Source: Cydia pomonella (Eukaryota; Arthropoda; Insecta; Lepidoptera; Tortricidae). Taken from it: a stretch of 64,000 nucleotides of DNA. Below are positions 1 to 11,428 of this stretch, one piece after another. The stretch lies in contig NC_084713.1 in NCBI RefSeq assembly GCF_033807575.1, positions 21,055,389 to 21,119,388 of the forward strand. Direction: 5' to 3'. The stretch's first letter is position 1. Each line of letters starts with the position of its first letter. A program made the position numbers and the translations under genes. The notes beneath the pieces were generated by a model. That model saw only the letters and a list, made by a program, of their open reading frames with translations, did no database searches and was not told the origin of the DNA.

Positions 1-682
1 GAGGATCATTATTAAGTACATAATGTTAACATACATACTAACAACAGAAAGAAAATGAAATCATGAGCCATACTCAAATTCTATTTACCAGTCTTCTGAG
101 CAAAATCAGTAACTACACATACACATCACATGAACTCTTACGTTTAATGTAATAGGGCAGAATTAAATAATATATATAATGAATGTGTGAAATTATATGA
201 AAATATAATGAATAGAAGATTTTTTTTAAGATGAGAGAATAAATAATATTTATTTACGTTGAATAACATCTAGATGTTGACAGTAACATCGATTTAATTT
301 TTGTCGACAACATATTTCGCTACATCACTTTAATATTCGAGCCCTGAGTTAGCACACGTGTGGCCATTATGTCTAGCTAATTTTGTGTACCGAGTGTCAT
401 TTTTCATTATCCACTAACAATTAAAATGTTTCCGCTTCTTTATAAATAATGCCAGATAACACACAGACTAAGCTGTTGAATTATACTTATTCTTTAAATG
501 TGTAACACAGGAAGTAGCCAGTACGTATGATTGAAGAAACCATCACCTGAGTTCCACCTCCTCTATACCGTCATACTCCTCTATAGGAGGGATCATCTTG
601 GTTTTAAACATCAGTTTTGTTATACAATGAGAATCCTAAACGTAGTATATATTTTATACTCTTACCTTACTTACTTACTGTT
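1..682. other. AT-rich stretch, nothing recognised
   Basis: The stretch is AT-rich with only short open frames that lack codon structure, splice context or similarity to anything I recognise. I saw no strong inverted or tandem repeat. Confidence 0.5.
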
Positions 683-930
683 TTGGCATGACGACCCGAA
701 GTGGATCTTGGCCTGACACCAAAAGCCTCTTTGTCCAAACCCGTTACTGTCCAATCGCTGGCGCCAAGTTCGCTAAAGTCTTTTTGCCTTTCTCTCCAGC
801 GGTGCCTAAGACGTCCAGAAGGTCTTCAGCCATTTGGTACGTCAGAGCATGCCCTCCAGATTGCACGATCGTCACCCATCCGGACAACGTGTCCGATCAA
901 TCAGAGCTTTCGTTTCTCCAATGATGTTTA
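683..930 (-). pseudogene. Degenerate coding-like remnant
   Basis: On the minus strand two frames carry coding-like peptides that break into one another. One reads DDRAIWRACSD and later QKDFSELGASDWTVTGLDKE; another reads MAEDLLDVLGTAGEKGKK and ends at a stop near 746. The charged W-rich style resembles the C-terminal tails of non-LTR retrotransposon ORF2 proteins. The frame changes suggest a decayed element. It follows directly after the last exon of the candidate gene at 948-6642, so a lost host exon cannot be excluded. Confidence 0.3.
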
Positions 931-947
931 GATCAGACACCAGATCT

Positions 948-3900
948 TCAATTGCCTGGTTTAGTTGTGTTCTTACCTAACTCACGATAATATTGCAGCC
1001 CATCAAAATAGTTGTCCTGTACGATCCAAAAGTTAACGATCCACTGAACTATGCCCCTCAGGCTCCCATAAGCGAAGAGAAGGGAAACCCAGGAGGTGTC
1101 AGCTTCTTCTACCACAAACATGTACTGGGGTAGCGGAGGGATTATCTTGATCTGGTGCTCGGTCCCGATGTAGTCCCAGATTTGTCCTAAAAAGTTCAGC
1201 ATTCTTTAGAGGATCCGCACTTGGCTCTAGTGTGTGAGCGAGATAGCGCTACGCACATATACAGGGTGAGGCCCCAGGGTGAGGAAACGGAAAAAAGTAA
1301 CAATGTATTCCTGAGGTCATAAGAAGAAAATAATCTTATACAAATTTAAGTCAATTCCGCAAAAAAAAGTGTTTTATTTTTTTACTGTTTGAATGTTTTT
1401 ATACATAATAAGTACATGTTCCTGGAAACTTTATGGCTTAATATGAATTGGTATATTTTATCGTAAAAAAATAGGCTATTCAAAGTGTTCCTTGTAAGTC
1501 TTGTAACTTTGATATCTGTCAATAAGGACGTCTAGACTAGTTCCCATAGTAGCGACATCGCCCTCAAAAAGGCGTTATGGACTGAAACACAATAAAAAAC
1601 CTTTTTTTTTAATTTGTGTTAACTCTGAAACTAGCCGAATTAAAGAAATGTTTATATGACATTTTTGTCTTCAAAAAATTTGTTAAAATCTTTCCGTTTC
1701 CTCGCGGGCACCATGTATAGCGCACGACGTCCCGCTCGCACACCTGAGCGTGTATAAAGACCGTCTTACATAAGTTTGATCAGTAAATATTTAATACAGC
1801 TGAAAGATGGCGGAAAGGTGGCTTTCCAAAACGATTTGATATGAACTCAAATTTATTTTTAAGGAACTAAGATACTGTGCAGATTACCTATATTTGAAAT
1901 ATCCCACTAGTTTAGCTACCTCTGTTGCTACCTGGACAGAGCCGCCGTCGTAGGTACAAATACAAAATACAAAAATAGTTTATGATGTTGTACCTATTAT
2001 TGTATTATTAAAATTTTTGACTTTTTGACATTACCTAGGTTGTCCTAGCTGTATTTTTTATTTTTATTTTCTTAATAATTTCGACAAATATTTCTATTTA
2101 TAGAAAGTGTTTTTATATTTTTTTTTATTTTAATTTGTTTACTGTTTTATTTTATTCCGATTCGTAGTTATTATTATTATTGTTGTTATTATGTTGTGAC
2201 GATCTTTTTGTGAATGCATTTTATTTTGACATGTAAAATATAATGTACATTTCCAATAAGAAATAAATGAATCTAATCTAATCTAATCTAATGATAATTT
2301 GACCATACAAATTAATTGCGAAGTGTAAACTTCCTAAAGATTCATTTGGGATGTGAAACTATTGCGATAATGTTTATTGGGAAGGGAAATTTGGGAAAAA
2401 GTATTTGGGCCAAACGAAAGTACACCCGTTGTTGAGATACGTAATTAGAGATAAGCTGATTTGGTTGTTCGATAATTTTAATAACCTAAATAAGTTAAGT
2501 AAATGCTGGGTTTAAGGATCGATATGTATCTATTTCTCACGCAAACCAATAAACAAATAAACGTTTCACAAAGCAATCATCTCCGAGTTAACATTAGTCT
2601 ATTAGACATCCCATAGCAACCGATTTATTACGACATCTCCTTGAAACTGGACTTTATTTGCTATTGTTTAAGGTTGCTTGTAACTAATTATAAATACGAG
2701 ATTGTAAAATTAGCCGATACGGCAGCGAAGTGCCATTGACATGTCTCAGGTTCCGTTATAGCAAGAAGGGCTTAAGCGCCAAGGTTTCCGTTATAAGATG
2801 TGACGTTTTATACGAGGAGTGTGATATGAAGAGCGTATTCAAGGAGGTCACAAACGCCATGATATCAGAGGAAGATGTGACGTTTTGTACGAGGAGGGTG
2901 ATATGAAGCCCTCTCGAGAATGTTCGAGCACATTGCGTGGAGTGTCAGACGTCGCGATCAAACGCAAGGATCAATTGACATAGGTAACTTATGTTGGCAT
3001 AGCTACATTATGTGTTGTAGCTAAATAACAAATAGTTTGTGAATCTAATAGTAGAGTAAGTAAGTGCTGAAATGTATGGAGCAGTACTATCTATGCACTT
3101 TTGTCTCAGGCAATGCCGCTTGACAGGATTGTACCTTGACTCAATACTAATGATGTAGCCACGAGATTAACTTTTGGCTACCCCCCAAAAATAGAGGAGG
3201 AAGGTGGCTCCCGCGATCCAGTTTGCAGTCGGTATCTACCTAGACTCATATGTAGCTACTAGCTATCAGGTCGAGTTTGGTATGAGTTTGGTATGGTTAA
3301 CTATGGACAAATAATTTATAAGCTGTAGGAAAAGTGCCTCACTCCGAAAACCAGTCAAACCGGCGGGAACTGAGTTCTATGGACCTTTGATTTTTCTATG
3401 ATTACCTTCAGTTCGTGTTTGGATGGCATCAAGCATGAACAACGCAGCATGAGCCAAGTCAACGACCAGCAGGGTTATGCCGATTCCTGTGAGGGGCAGT
3501 AGTATTGCGTAGAACCCACACGGACGGCGGCCGAGGCTTACGTTGAGGAGTGCCAGCCCTAGCCAGCATATGTGAAGGCTCACCCATAGCTTCATCTTAC
3601 TGAAATGATTAACCATCAGTTAGTAGAATCGATTCGGAGATCTGGCAGATCCCGCCGGCGATGGCGGAATGATCTGGAGTCCTTTAAGGAGTGGCCAGAC
3701 ACAGCACTGGATAGAAATCAGTGGAGAAACTGGGGGGAGGCCTTTCAATAGTAAAAACTGGCTGCCTTGCTTACACTTTCAATTTTGCACTTTGCAGTTG
3801 AAGAATAGTTGCAACTATTGTAGTATAAAAAAGAAGATAAGGACTTTTATGTAAGAAAAACAAAAACAATTTTACTGACATTTTAAACCAGAAATTTACC

Positions 3901-6642
3901 CATAAAAACTATAAAGTACTAATTTTCTGAAAGAAGTGGCGACCCAGTTAGTCTGGATGGATCCAGAGTATATTCAACAGGTACCTACAACACCGAGTAG
4001 TTTTAATTGTAACTAGTAAGTGCATAACCCATAGCGGCATGGCACCGCTCCGCTGCGCCTCGACCGGGCAGGGCGGTGGCACGGCATCGTGGGCGCAGAC
4101 TAGGTGGTTTACCTACACCATCATACTAGGTTCCCGCCGCGCCGCCACCGTGCCGCGCGGCGAAGCGATGCCGATGCCAAGCCGCTACGTGGGTTCTGCA
4201 CCGAAGGTAGTGCCGGTCGCAGCTGTCAGACTCACACAAGCACGACATTATAAAGTACTAACTTTCTAAAAGAAGCAGCGACCCAGTTAGTCTCCATCCA
4301 GAGTATGTTCGACAACGTGCGCTTATTGTCGATCAATACGGAGTAGTTGTAGTAGTAGTGCCGCTGGCAGCTCTCCGGCTCAAATAAGTACAGCATCTTT
4401 AATAAAACAAGAATAATTCAGTCTGCTTCCACAACCTGCTCCCCAAATGAGATGAGGCCTGTCCCACTGTTGGGTACAGGCCTCGTCTCATTTGCGAGAG
4501 GACTCGGGTTACAGTCCCCACGCTGGCCTATGGAGGATGGGGACTTCACATACACCTTTGCGGATGTATGTAGGTATTCTCACGATATTTCCATTCACGG
4601 AAAAGCTAGATGTAAATATCAAATGATCCGAATTGGTACGGATTGAGAGACGGACGTCAAATTCACTCGGCATCTTAAGGGGAAATATCAGCTGAACCCC
4701 TTCTTAGATTTGAGAATTTTAGGTAAATACCTCTGTCGCGCTGGCGAGGGTAGCTCTAAAAAATTGTGCGATAAGGACAACTGCAGCTTAGGCAAAAAAC
4801 CATGCGTAACAATCTCAAAAATCGAGGTTTCGTTCTCGACAATTTAGTTCTCCAAAGATTAACCTGACTGTTTTGATTTCTGCATTTATTGATTCCGATT
4901 TTGTAAGCGTCTGTTTACGGCGCTTTTTTTTACCATTTTTAGCGCTATTTTACCTATTTTATAAAAAACAGAATAATTACAAATCAAAAAAAGCAAAACG
5001 TACAGACCCAGGTGATGGTAATATTGAACTCATAAATAATTATTCATCTAGGGCCAAAATCCAGAGAGAAAAATGTCGAGAATGTTTGTATGGAAAAGTG
5101 ACCACTAATGTTTCCTCTTAAATATATAAATAAATATTATAGGGCAGTTTTACATAGATCGACCGACACATAACCTTCTGTACGTAGTAAGGTGTATATT
5201 TGAAAGTAGAAAATATCTAACTAGAAGCAATTTCTATTATAGCAGCAGTAAACAACCGTTGCAGTAGCGTAGGTGTTGGTAAATTATGAAGTACATACTC
5301 ATAGTTTATTGATAATGTAAATTACAGGTCAGGCTTACATGACTAATATTAATTACAGGTAGATAAATATACAAGATTCATAAATTTCTGAAATAAATTC
5401 AATTATCAAGTCAATTACTTCTGTTTATAGGCCAAGTAGTAAAAAGGTATAGAGGGAAATGCTTGGAATACAATTTTTGACTGCGCAACTTTGTTTGGGC
5501 TAATTAGGGGGGTGAACATATCGAAAGGCTCTGGCTGAGTCGGGGGGTAGAGGCTCCCCTCTACCTTTCTTTTTTTAAAGGTCCCGTTTTTCGGTTCTTC
5601 ACTTATCCTTGGACACTGCGTCTTAGCGACATGACTGCTTTCACAATACGAAAGCTGATTAAATTTGCTACAAGTTTAATCTTGTCAAGATTTCGATATC
5701 TTGAATAATTTTCTAGATGTCCTCCTCTCTTGTAAGTTTATTTTAGGGCTCTCAATTTTATCTTGATATCTACATTAGTGAAGCTACTAGGCCATGTTTG
5801 GTATCGTTTTCGTATAAATCGGGACCTACCTCCTAACTATTCCAAACAAAGTTACGAAGTCAAAATTTCTGTTCCAAGCATTTTCCTCTCATAACTTTTT
5901 TTGAGCATTCGTTCGTATTAAGTAAATATTAGCCACATTGCTATTATTGATTCTGTGCTCCTGGATGTTAAGATAAAGATCAAGTTAATCTAAAGAAACT
6001 CCAGCTGGAGTTGAAAAGTTGTGATTTTAGTCAGGGAAAACTAGAGATTAAACCAACAGTGAAAGGAAAATATAAAGTTTCTTCCATCTGTTTCTTCGTC
6101 CAGTGGATTTACTCTTTGGACACCAAGCTGTCTTACCATCGTCCACAATGTTTGTAAACTGACAATTCGCAAACTTTATTACATAATAAGATCCGATTGT
6201 TCCGATTAGGGAAAAGTAGAAGAAAATTATTTATGACGTTGTAGGTACACCCTAGTTCAATCACGTACCAAACCCCACTGCCAAAACGTGAATAATTTTT
6301 GGCCTTTGTATGGAGGGTTGACCGACTTGGACGACCTGCTCACACTATTTTTGTTACCCCTAAAGGCGTCGTTACTAGTCGTGCCCACAGCGCCAAGGAC
6401 AACTACCTATAGGTGTCATGACGGACGCTGTCAAAGTAACCTTCACACTTTCAAGTAAGGTTTATATTAGCTCGCTTGCGCCCGGGAGCTTGGCGTTTGA
6501 GTGACATTTGTGTTTATGACGTAAAGCGTTCAAAAGGTTAAATAAATGGTTACCTTAATGAGTGTGAGCTCACGGGGTTCCCCTGGCTCCGGGACTAGTC
6601 GGCACTCCAGCGTCAACCAGGTGAGAAATACGCATATGATGG
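948..6642 (-). CDS. Multi-exon membrane protein, partial model (paralogue of the 20962-27716 gene)
   Basis: Three minus-strand exons can be supported. Exon 6554-6642 has acceptor TTTTGCAG, encodes a hydrophobic segment starting IICVFLTWLTLEC, and has donor GTAACC. Exon 3406-3599 has acceptor ATCATTTCAG, encodes two membrane segments, and has donor GTAATC. Exon 948-1186 has acceptor CTTTTTAG, encodes a membrane segment with SLRGIVQWIV, and ends in TGA. The second and third join in frame (phase 1). The entry phases of the first two (1 and 2) match the homologous exons of the five-exon gene at 20962-27716, and the LRG motif and spaced aspartates around the third segment are shared. The first exon and a loop exon between 6554 and 3599 were not found: the first exon leaves in phase 0 and the next needs phase 2. 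A donor (GTAAGA) at 971-976 could extend the 3' end. It may be a live divergent paralogue or a decaying one. Function unknown. Confidence 0.55.
1258..1719. mobile_element. TIR DNA element, copy 1 (462 bp)
   Basis: Ends are inverted repeats of the type TATACAGGGTG...GAGGAAACGG and CCGTTTCCTC...CACCATGTATA. The interior aligns with the element at 49887-50707, sharing blocks such as AAAGGCGTT and CTGAAACTAG, but this copy lacks the two insertions seen there. No transposase frame is present, so it is non-autonomous. It lies in the last intron of the candidate membrane-protein gene. Confidence 0.6.
1925..2292 (+). mobile_element. Probable LINE 3' end with ATCTA-type tail
   Basis: AT-rich 3'-UTR-like sequence ends in AGAAATAAATGA followed by four ATCTA/TCTAA repeats. 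A polyadenylation-like signal directly before a short simple repeat is typical of non-LTR retrotransposon 3' ends. No ORF remains. Confidence 0.4.
2797..2908 (+). repeat. Short direct repeat pair
   Basis: A 35-bp unit, GATGTGACGTTTTATACGAG and what follows to ATATGAAG, occurs at 2797-2831 and again with few changes at 2873-2908. The rest of 2300-3400 shows no gene that I recognise. Confidence 0.5.
3911..4317 (+). repeat. Local direct duplication around a GC-rich block
   Basis: A roughly 70-bp unit (AAAGTACTAA..CTTTCT, GCGACCCAGTTAGTCT, CAGAGTAT) occurs at 3911-3983 and at 4250-4317. The spacer at 4035-4220 is strongly GC-rich compared with its surroundings and carries a 76-codon open frame that looks compositional rather than coding. 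Confidence 0.5.
4438..4590 (-). mobile_element. SINE tail fragment, minus strand
   Basis: Reverse-complement match to the 3' part of the SINE at 62792-63092: the blocks for GGGACTTCACATACACC, CCACGCTGG, GAGAGGACTCGGG and GGCCTGTCCC are in the same order. The tRNA-like head is missing. The following 4650-5430 holds no recognisable gene. Confidence 0.6.
5444..5898. mobile_element. TIR element, about 455 bp
   Basis: Left arm GAGGGAAATGCTTGGAATAC followed by ACTTTGTTTGG is mirrored at the right end by CCAAACAAAGTTACGAAGTC and TTCCAAGCATTTTCCTC. An internal palindrome (GGGTAGAGGC/GCCTCTACC type) lies near 5545-5565. No transposase frame is present. Confidence 0.6.
6417..6540. repeat. Short dispersed repeat
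   Basis: The segment with GACGGACGCTGTCAAAGTAA..CAAGTAAGGTTTATATTAGC ending GCGTTCAAAAGGTTAA resembles 20790-20900, which has GCTGTCAATGTACCTTC and AAAAGGTTAA, and the bracketed element at 44513-44623. It probably belongs to a small dispersed family with CTTTTGAACGCC-like ends. Confidence 0.35.
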
Positions 6643-7880
6643 CTGCAAAATAATACAGCTTTTTAACTTTTCGCTGTACTTTGCAACATTTTAAATATAA
6701 TACAAAACAAATCAAAAGTGTGAGTGTCGTGGAACACTTGCTTGGAACAAAGTTAAGAAAGGGTCGTCACGAATTCAAGTGTTAACGCCCAAGGCGATTT
6801 ATCAAGTGCGATAAGGAACTTCGTTCCAAAAATTGTATGTTCTGTCGAAAGCTAACATTTGAGTAAAATTAAGTATACAACGTGTCTTTACTCTCTGGAC
6901 ATAGAACGAGAACCCGAGTAGAGTTCCTTCTCAGGAATGTTCTAATACGGTAATTTATGTACATTTTTTGTTTATCTACATTTTTTTTTAAGTTAAATTA
7001 ATTCAAATCAAGCATACTGTGTTAGTCGTTCACAATGACGATGAGATTAATGTGACACTAGTGACATGACATAGTCTTTAATTACCGTGTACTCGTATCT
7101 ATTAGACAGGCTGTTCCGATATATTATTTCGTAAATCATTAATTTCTCCATTAATACCTACTATGGCGTTTGGAATGAGACTTTGTACATAGGTTAGAAA
7201 TACCCTAATCGACACGTCCTATTCATCTATGTCCAGAGGGTAGAGACACGTTGTATATGTGCAAGTTTCCAAAACATTGGAAAAAAATTCTGAAATTTCA
7301 GGACGATTACAAAAAAAAGGAAAATCTCATTTCGAATATGGAAAATATTATGTTTCCGATACAAAATTACGAGATTTTTTATAACGTTTCCAAGTAGAAA
7401 TATTTCGACTTTGGAAAGCTTCCGACGGCATAAGTCGTGCGTGAAACAGATTTTTTTTCGCATGGATAAAGAGTGTCTACAGGCGAACAAATATAAATAT
7501 TGAGTGATTGATTGATCACAGCAAATATGGATTGTAAACCAAACCCCAGTAAGAATTAATAATATTGTTACTGGATAAATGAAATGAGTATTCATCATAT
7601 TAATTAATTAAAGTTATGCATCACCAGTTTACTGAACGAATTCATGAATTGTATGAAATGAAACAGTCAAATATTCAATTGCTTAATTTATTCACAGCAT
7701 AAGGGCCGATTCTGCATGTACAATTTGACATGGTTTTCAACCTGTTTTGATACGACCGTAAGCACCCAGTGTTACGAGGTGAATGGAAGAGAATTATCGT
7801 ACTTGAGTGTCAAAATTACGTACCGTATCGTACGGATGAAAAAAAAACGTACGCCTATCAAAAAAGGCACTACCCCGAAA
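6643..7880. other. AT-rich region without a supported gene
   Basis: The longest frame is 7227-7598 on the minus strand. Its AT-rich, Phe/Leu/Ile-laden translation has no motif, and the DNA is full of runs such as GGAAAAAAATT. The missing first exon of the candidate gene at 948-6642 could lie here, but I could not identify it. Confidence 0.4.
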
Positions 7881-7933
7881 TTTCTTGCAGAATAAGCTTA
7901 GGCTAGCTTAAATAAAAGTAATTTTCGTGTAAA

Positions 7934-8440
7934 TTGCGCAAAAATCAGTATTATATTTGTTGTTTGTGTGATAGAATACAGGAATTAAGAAGCAGTTTAC
8001 AGGAAATGTGGAATGTCCAAGGGCTGAAATTATCGTTGAATGCTGCCTTTGGAAATTTAAAACATGCTTGCAGTAAGAAAAAACGCCTCTTTTTTAACAG
8101 GCGTTTCGGCAGCTATTCCGTTCGATTCAAACAACTTATTAAGGACGGTTTTTCAATATCCAATATTAAAAAATAAACGTGTTATAATGATGAAGAGGTT
8201 ATTAATAAAAAAATGTAAATTTTTATTATTCTTACATTAACAGCAGGTTTTTGTGTTCAGTACGAATTTTAAAGGAAACTAACATTAACACTCATCAATA
8301 AGTAGTCATGAATTGGAACAAGTGTAATTTTTTAAAATTGGAAAAGCGAAAAGCACTAGTTCGCGAAAACCAACTTTCCGCACGCTAAACAGCTACGTAA
8401 AGTAGCACTTTTTGAGTAACTGTATTAAAAAACTATTTAC
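7934..8440 (+). repeat. Dispersed repeat, copy 1 (inverted partner at 17885-18275)
   Basis: Long stretches match the reverse complement of 17885-18275: AAGAAAAAACGCCTC, TTTCGGCAGCTATTCCGTTC, AATATTAAAAAATAAACGTG, and AAACAGCTACGTAAAGTAGC near the end. An 80-codon frame (7934-8176) with KKKRLFFNRRFGSYSV lies inside. It is not kept open in the partner, so it is probably not a gene. Confidence 0.55.
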
Positions 8441-8538
8441 AGTACATATTATTATGGCGCTACTTTACCGCACTAGTGCGATAATTAGCACATTACGTAA
8501 CTATGTCGAAGATTTAAAGGGACTTATGTATTTATTAG

Positions 8539-8612
8539 TGGGGGGGGGGGGGGGGGATCAAAAAGTAGCAGGAAAAACCTTGCGTGATTTGTGTACAAGC
8601 CCTAACACACTA
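8539..8612 (-). mobile_element. MITE end fragment beside a G-run
   Basis: A run of about 17 G (8539-8556) is followed by CCTTGCGTGATTTGTG and ACAAGCCCTAA, which matches one terminal inverted repeat of the element at 28914-29146. The other end is missing. Confidence 0.45.
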
Positions 8613-8786
8613 ACAGGACGGGTTGAATCTTTTTTATTCCATTTTATTCTAACAAAATGTATGTATTGCTCACCCGGTATTGTATAGTCCTAGCCCTACG
8701 TATACGTGTTGCATGGTAGACTTTAAGAAATTCTAATAGTCACAGTTTCACATTATTATTTAAGGCTGTTACTAATACTTATATGG

Positions 8787-9112
8787 AAGCGCTGGTGGCC
8801 TAGCGGTAAGAGCGTGCGACTTGCAATCCGGAGGTCGCGGGTTCAAACCCCGGCTCGTACCAATGAGTTTTTCGGAACTTATGTACGAAATATCATTTGA
8901 TATTTACCAGTCGCTTTTCGGTGAAGGAAAACATCGTGAGGAAACCGGACTAATCCCAACAAGGCCTAGTTTATCCTCTGGGTTGGAAGGTCTGATGGCA
9001 GTCGCTTTCGTAAAAACTAGTGCCTACGCCAAATCTTGGGATTAGTTGTCAAGCGGACCCCAGGCTCCCATGAGCCGTGGCAAATGCCGGGACAACGCGA
9101 GGAAGAAGGAGG
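8787..9112 (+). mobile_element. tRNA-derived SINE (type 1), full length
   Basis: The head has a pol III A box (GGTGGCCTAGCGGTAAGAGC) and a B box (GGTTCAAACCC). The body runs through CCAATGAGTTTTTCGGAAC, ACATCGTGAGGAAACCGG and CCGGGACAACGCGAGG. A perfect 16-bp target duplication, ACTAATACTTATATGG, lies at 8771-8786 and 9113-9128, showing insertion by retrotransposition. Other copies lie at 43268-43606 and 48428-48970, with a chimeric relative at 62792-63092. Confidence 0.9.
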
Positions 9113-9405
9113 ACTAATACTTATATGGGTTATGCCTGATTTAAATGATTATTTAATTTAAATAAAAGCTTGTACAAATATATCAAATTGGTTAATCAGA
9201 ACCGGCCTCCTGAATGATGTATGAATGATCTAATTTAGCGTAAACGATTATGTAAATTCGTAACCACGTGATTTAACGCAATTCGAGATTAGTTATGCTT
9301 GAAAATTACGTTGGAGGCTGATTGGGTCTGAAATTGTATAATATTATACAAATTATTATACAAGTTTACATCAATTTCGATACAACTGATGAAGGTTATA
9401 ATATA

Positions 9406-9918
9406 CCTAGAGATTTTCCTAGCACGAACGTCATGTTGTTAGTGCTTGATAAAATAAAAACATCCTGTTATCGATAAGTAAACCTTCACCTTAATCATTG
9501 TTCATATTCCCGCTTATTTATATATTTATTCGTATGACATCTGGTATGCTCCCATTACAGCAGTGGAAGTTAAAAAATCTTTTAGTCAATAATTAAGTAA
9601 ATTTTTCAAAGACTCAAAGCAGTTTGACGTCCGAAAATATGTAAAAAAAAATGATAGATTACTTCTAGAATCATGTAAAAGGACCTGGATGGTGGTTTTA
9701 TTGTTATTGTCATAGATTTTCATTTAAATATGAGGTATGTAGGTAAAGTAATAATAAATTGATAGTTTCGTAATTCTTGTTCATTTATTTCCAAACATGC
9801 CACATTTGTTTAAGACATTATGACAGTTATAAGAAATCGATAATACAATATATCGATAAACTAAATATCGGAAGGAAGTCTCTTGCGTTGCCTTGTTCGT
9901 GCTAGGAAAATCTCTAGG
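9406..9918. mobile_element. TIR element, 513 bp
   Basis: The outer 24 bases at 9406-9429 (CCTAGAGATTTTCCTAGCAC and four more) are perfectly inverted at 9895-9918. The AT-rich interior has TATCGATAA-like motifs and no transposase. It is a non-autonomous DNA element of unknown family. Confidence 0.65.
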
Positions 9919-10591
9919 TCTAGTTATTAAACTGAAAATAGATATTATATTTCTATATGTAGTATTGTGAATACTTAAAAAAAACACAAATCAAAATATT
10001 TTATAAAATAATGTAATTTCTTCTCAAAGTTGTTATTGTATATGCGTGCTCGACACTGCGTATTACAATTTTTTTATTTTTTTTGTGTCTCTTAATGATA
10101 AAAAAGTAATCGCATTGCATTATAACTTTTAATATTAAAAAAAAAAACTAAGAAAGGAGTTGAAATCGCAAACAAAAACTAAAAGAAAACTCATATATTT
10201 CCTTTAAACTCTCGGTTTACTGGAGATAGATTTTTTACCTAGCATCATGGATAAGTCTTCTTTTAAGTTCTATAAAAATGTCTTTAAGAGAGCTCTTAAA
10301 GTCGATCTTATTTTATATGGTATGTAAACGTAGACAGACAACAAATTTCAGGCGGTTGACAGTTTGAAAATCTTGTCTTCGAATAACAAAGGGAATGTCT
10401 AAAACAATTCATAATAATGAACAATGAAATCTAATTAAATTCTAAAGAAAGGTACCTGATATAACTAGAGCAAATTTCTGCTTTGATTGACAGACAGACA
10501 CAATAATTTATAAAGTTTTTTTTATTAATAAGTAATATTGTCTTTTGTTTTACACCACGACGGTGGCAAACAAGCATTTGTGTCGAAGTCT

Positions 10592-10693
10592 AGTCAATCC
10601 CACTTTGTCGCTTACCATAAGGACGAGATTTGCTTGTATCTTTATATGAAAAACCTATCAATGCGTTCTTATGGCAAGCGATGAAGTGGGACT
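10592..10693. mobile_element. Short MITE
   Basis: The arms CCCACTTTGTCGCTTACCAT and ATGGCAAGCGATGAAGTGGG are inverted copies about 50 bp apart. It forms a compact hairpin and has no ORF. Confidence 0.65.
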
Positions 10694-10867
10694 TTTTATG
10701 GAATTATGTAAATTAGGAAATAAAGGCTATATTATTATTATTATATTATAATGAGATTTGGGGGGGGGGGGACGTATGCACTGATTTATAGTGTCGTTTA
10801 CATATCGTACCGAAATATCATAGGAACCCTAGAATTTCCAATAAATAGTATATTAAAATTACTTTGT

Positions 10868-11008
10868 GACGACCGATTTGGCCTAGTGGATAGTGACCCT
10901 GCCTACGAAGCTGATGGTCTCGGGTTCAAATCCTGGTAAGGGCATGTATTCGTGTGATGAGCATGGATATTTGTTCCTGAGTCATAGGTGTTTTCTATGT
11001 ATTTAAGT
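10868..11008 (+). mobile_element. tRNA-derived SINE (type 2), 5' half split by the Ty3 element
   Basis: The A box TTGGCCTAGTGGATAGTG and B box GGTTCAAATCC are followed by GGTAAGGGCATGTATTCGTG, TGAGCATGGATATTTGTTCC and TATGTATTTAAGT. The sequence resumes at 15941 with AAGTATTTATAAATATTTAT. Joined at the AAGT duplication, the halves reproduce the uninterrupted SINE at 41300-41570. Confidence 0.9.
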
Positions 11009-11405
11009 TTTAGCGATATAATATTATTTAAACGCTATTTAATTAGCAGGTCTAGGCAGAAGGTTGCAGGCGTCTGAAGAAAACACGTAGATAGAAGAAA
11101 GTAACAAAGGTATAATGCAGAAAGAACCAGGACGATACAGAAGATAGGAAATGAGAAATTGAAACGATACGGTTTTACAAATAAGATCGCGTATTGATAG
11201 CGCGCGGCGAAGCTGATGCGAAGTGGTACGTGCGTGCGCGATCGCGGCCCGGCTAGCTCTGTCGGGCGGCCGGTGTCCGCTCCTCCGCGCCTGCCTGGCT
11301 GGACCGGTTGCTAGAGGTTGGCGCACACTGCATGTATTGGCGCGCACTGTATGTGTCGGTGCGCGTACGCCGCTCACGAATTTATTATCTTGGTATGCGC
11401 CCATA
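11009..11405 (-). repeat. 3' LTR of the Ty3 element
   Basis: Reads as identical to 15544-15940 at a constant offset of 4535 bases. On the coding strand it starts TATGGGCGCATACC and ends ATATCGCTAAA, so it lacks the common TG..CA ends. It contains a GC-rich block in its middle part. Confidence 0.93.
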
Positions 11406-11419
11406 CTACTCCCCCGCCG
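11406..11419 (-). other. Polypurine tract
   Basis: On the coding strand GGCGGGGGAGTAG abuts the 3' LTR start TATGGGCG. A purine-rich run at this place is the expected primer for plus-strand synthesis. Confidence 0.6.
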
Positions 11420-11428
11420 AGACCGTTG

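Noticed and set aside
7227..7598. 123-codon ORF
   Set aside because: AT-driven composition, no domain, no convincing splice context; the DNA is rich in short A and T runs.
8787..8865. tRNA gene with GCA anticodon-like loop
   Set aside because: The A and B boxes and loop are present, but the sequence continues into a repeated SINE body and is flanked by a target duplication. It is a SINE head, not a functional tRNA. The same holds for 43268, 48700-48749, 48960, 62792 and all type-2 heads.
11039..11404. 121-codon minus-strand ORF in the LTR
   Set aside because: It occurs identically in both LTRs, has no motif, and is explained by the GC-rich LTR. The plus-strand frames in the same place are equally long.
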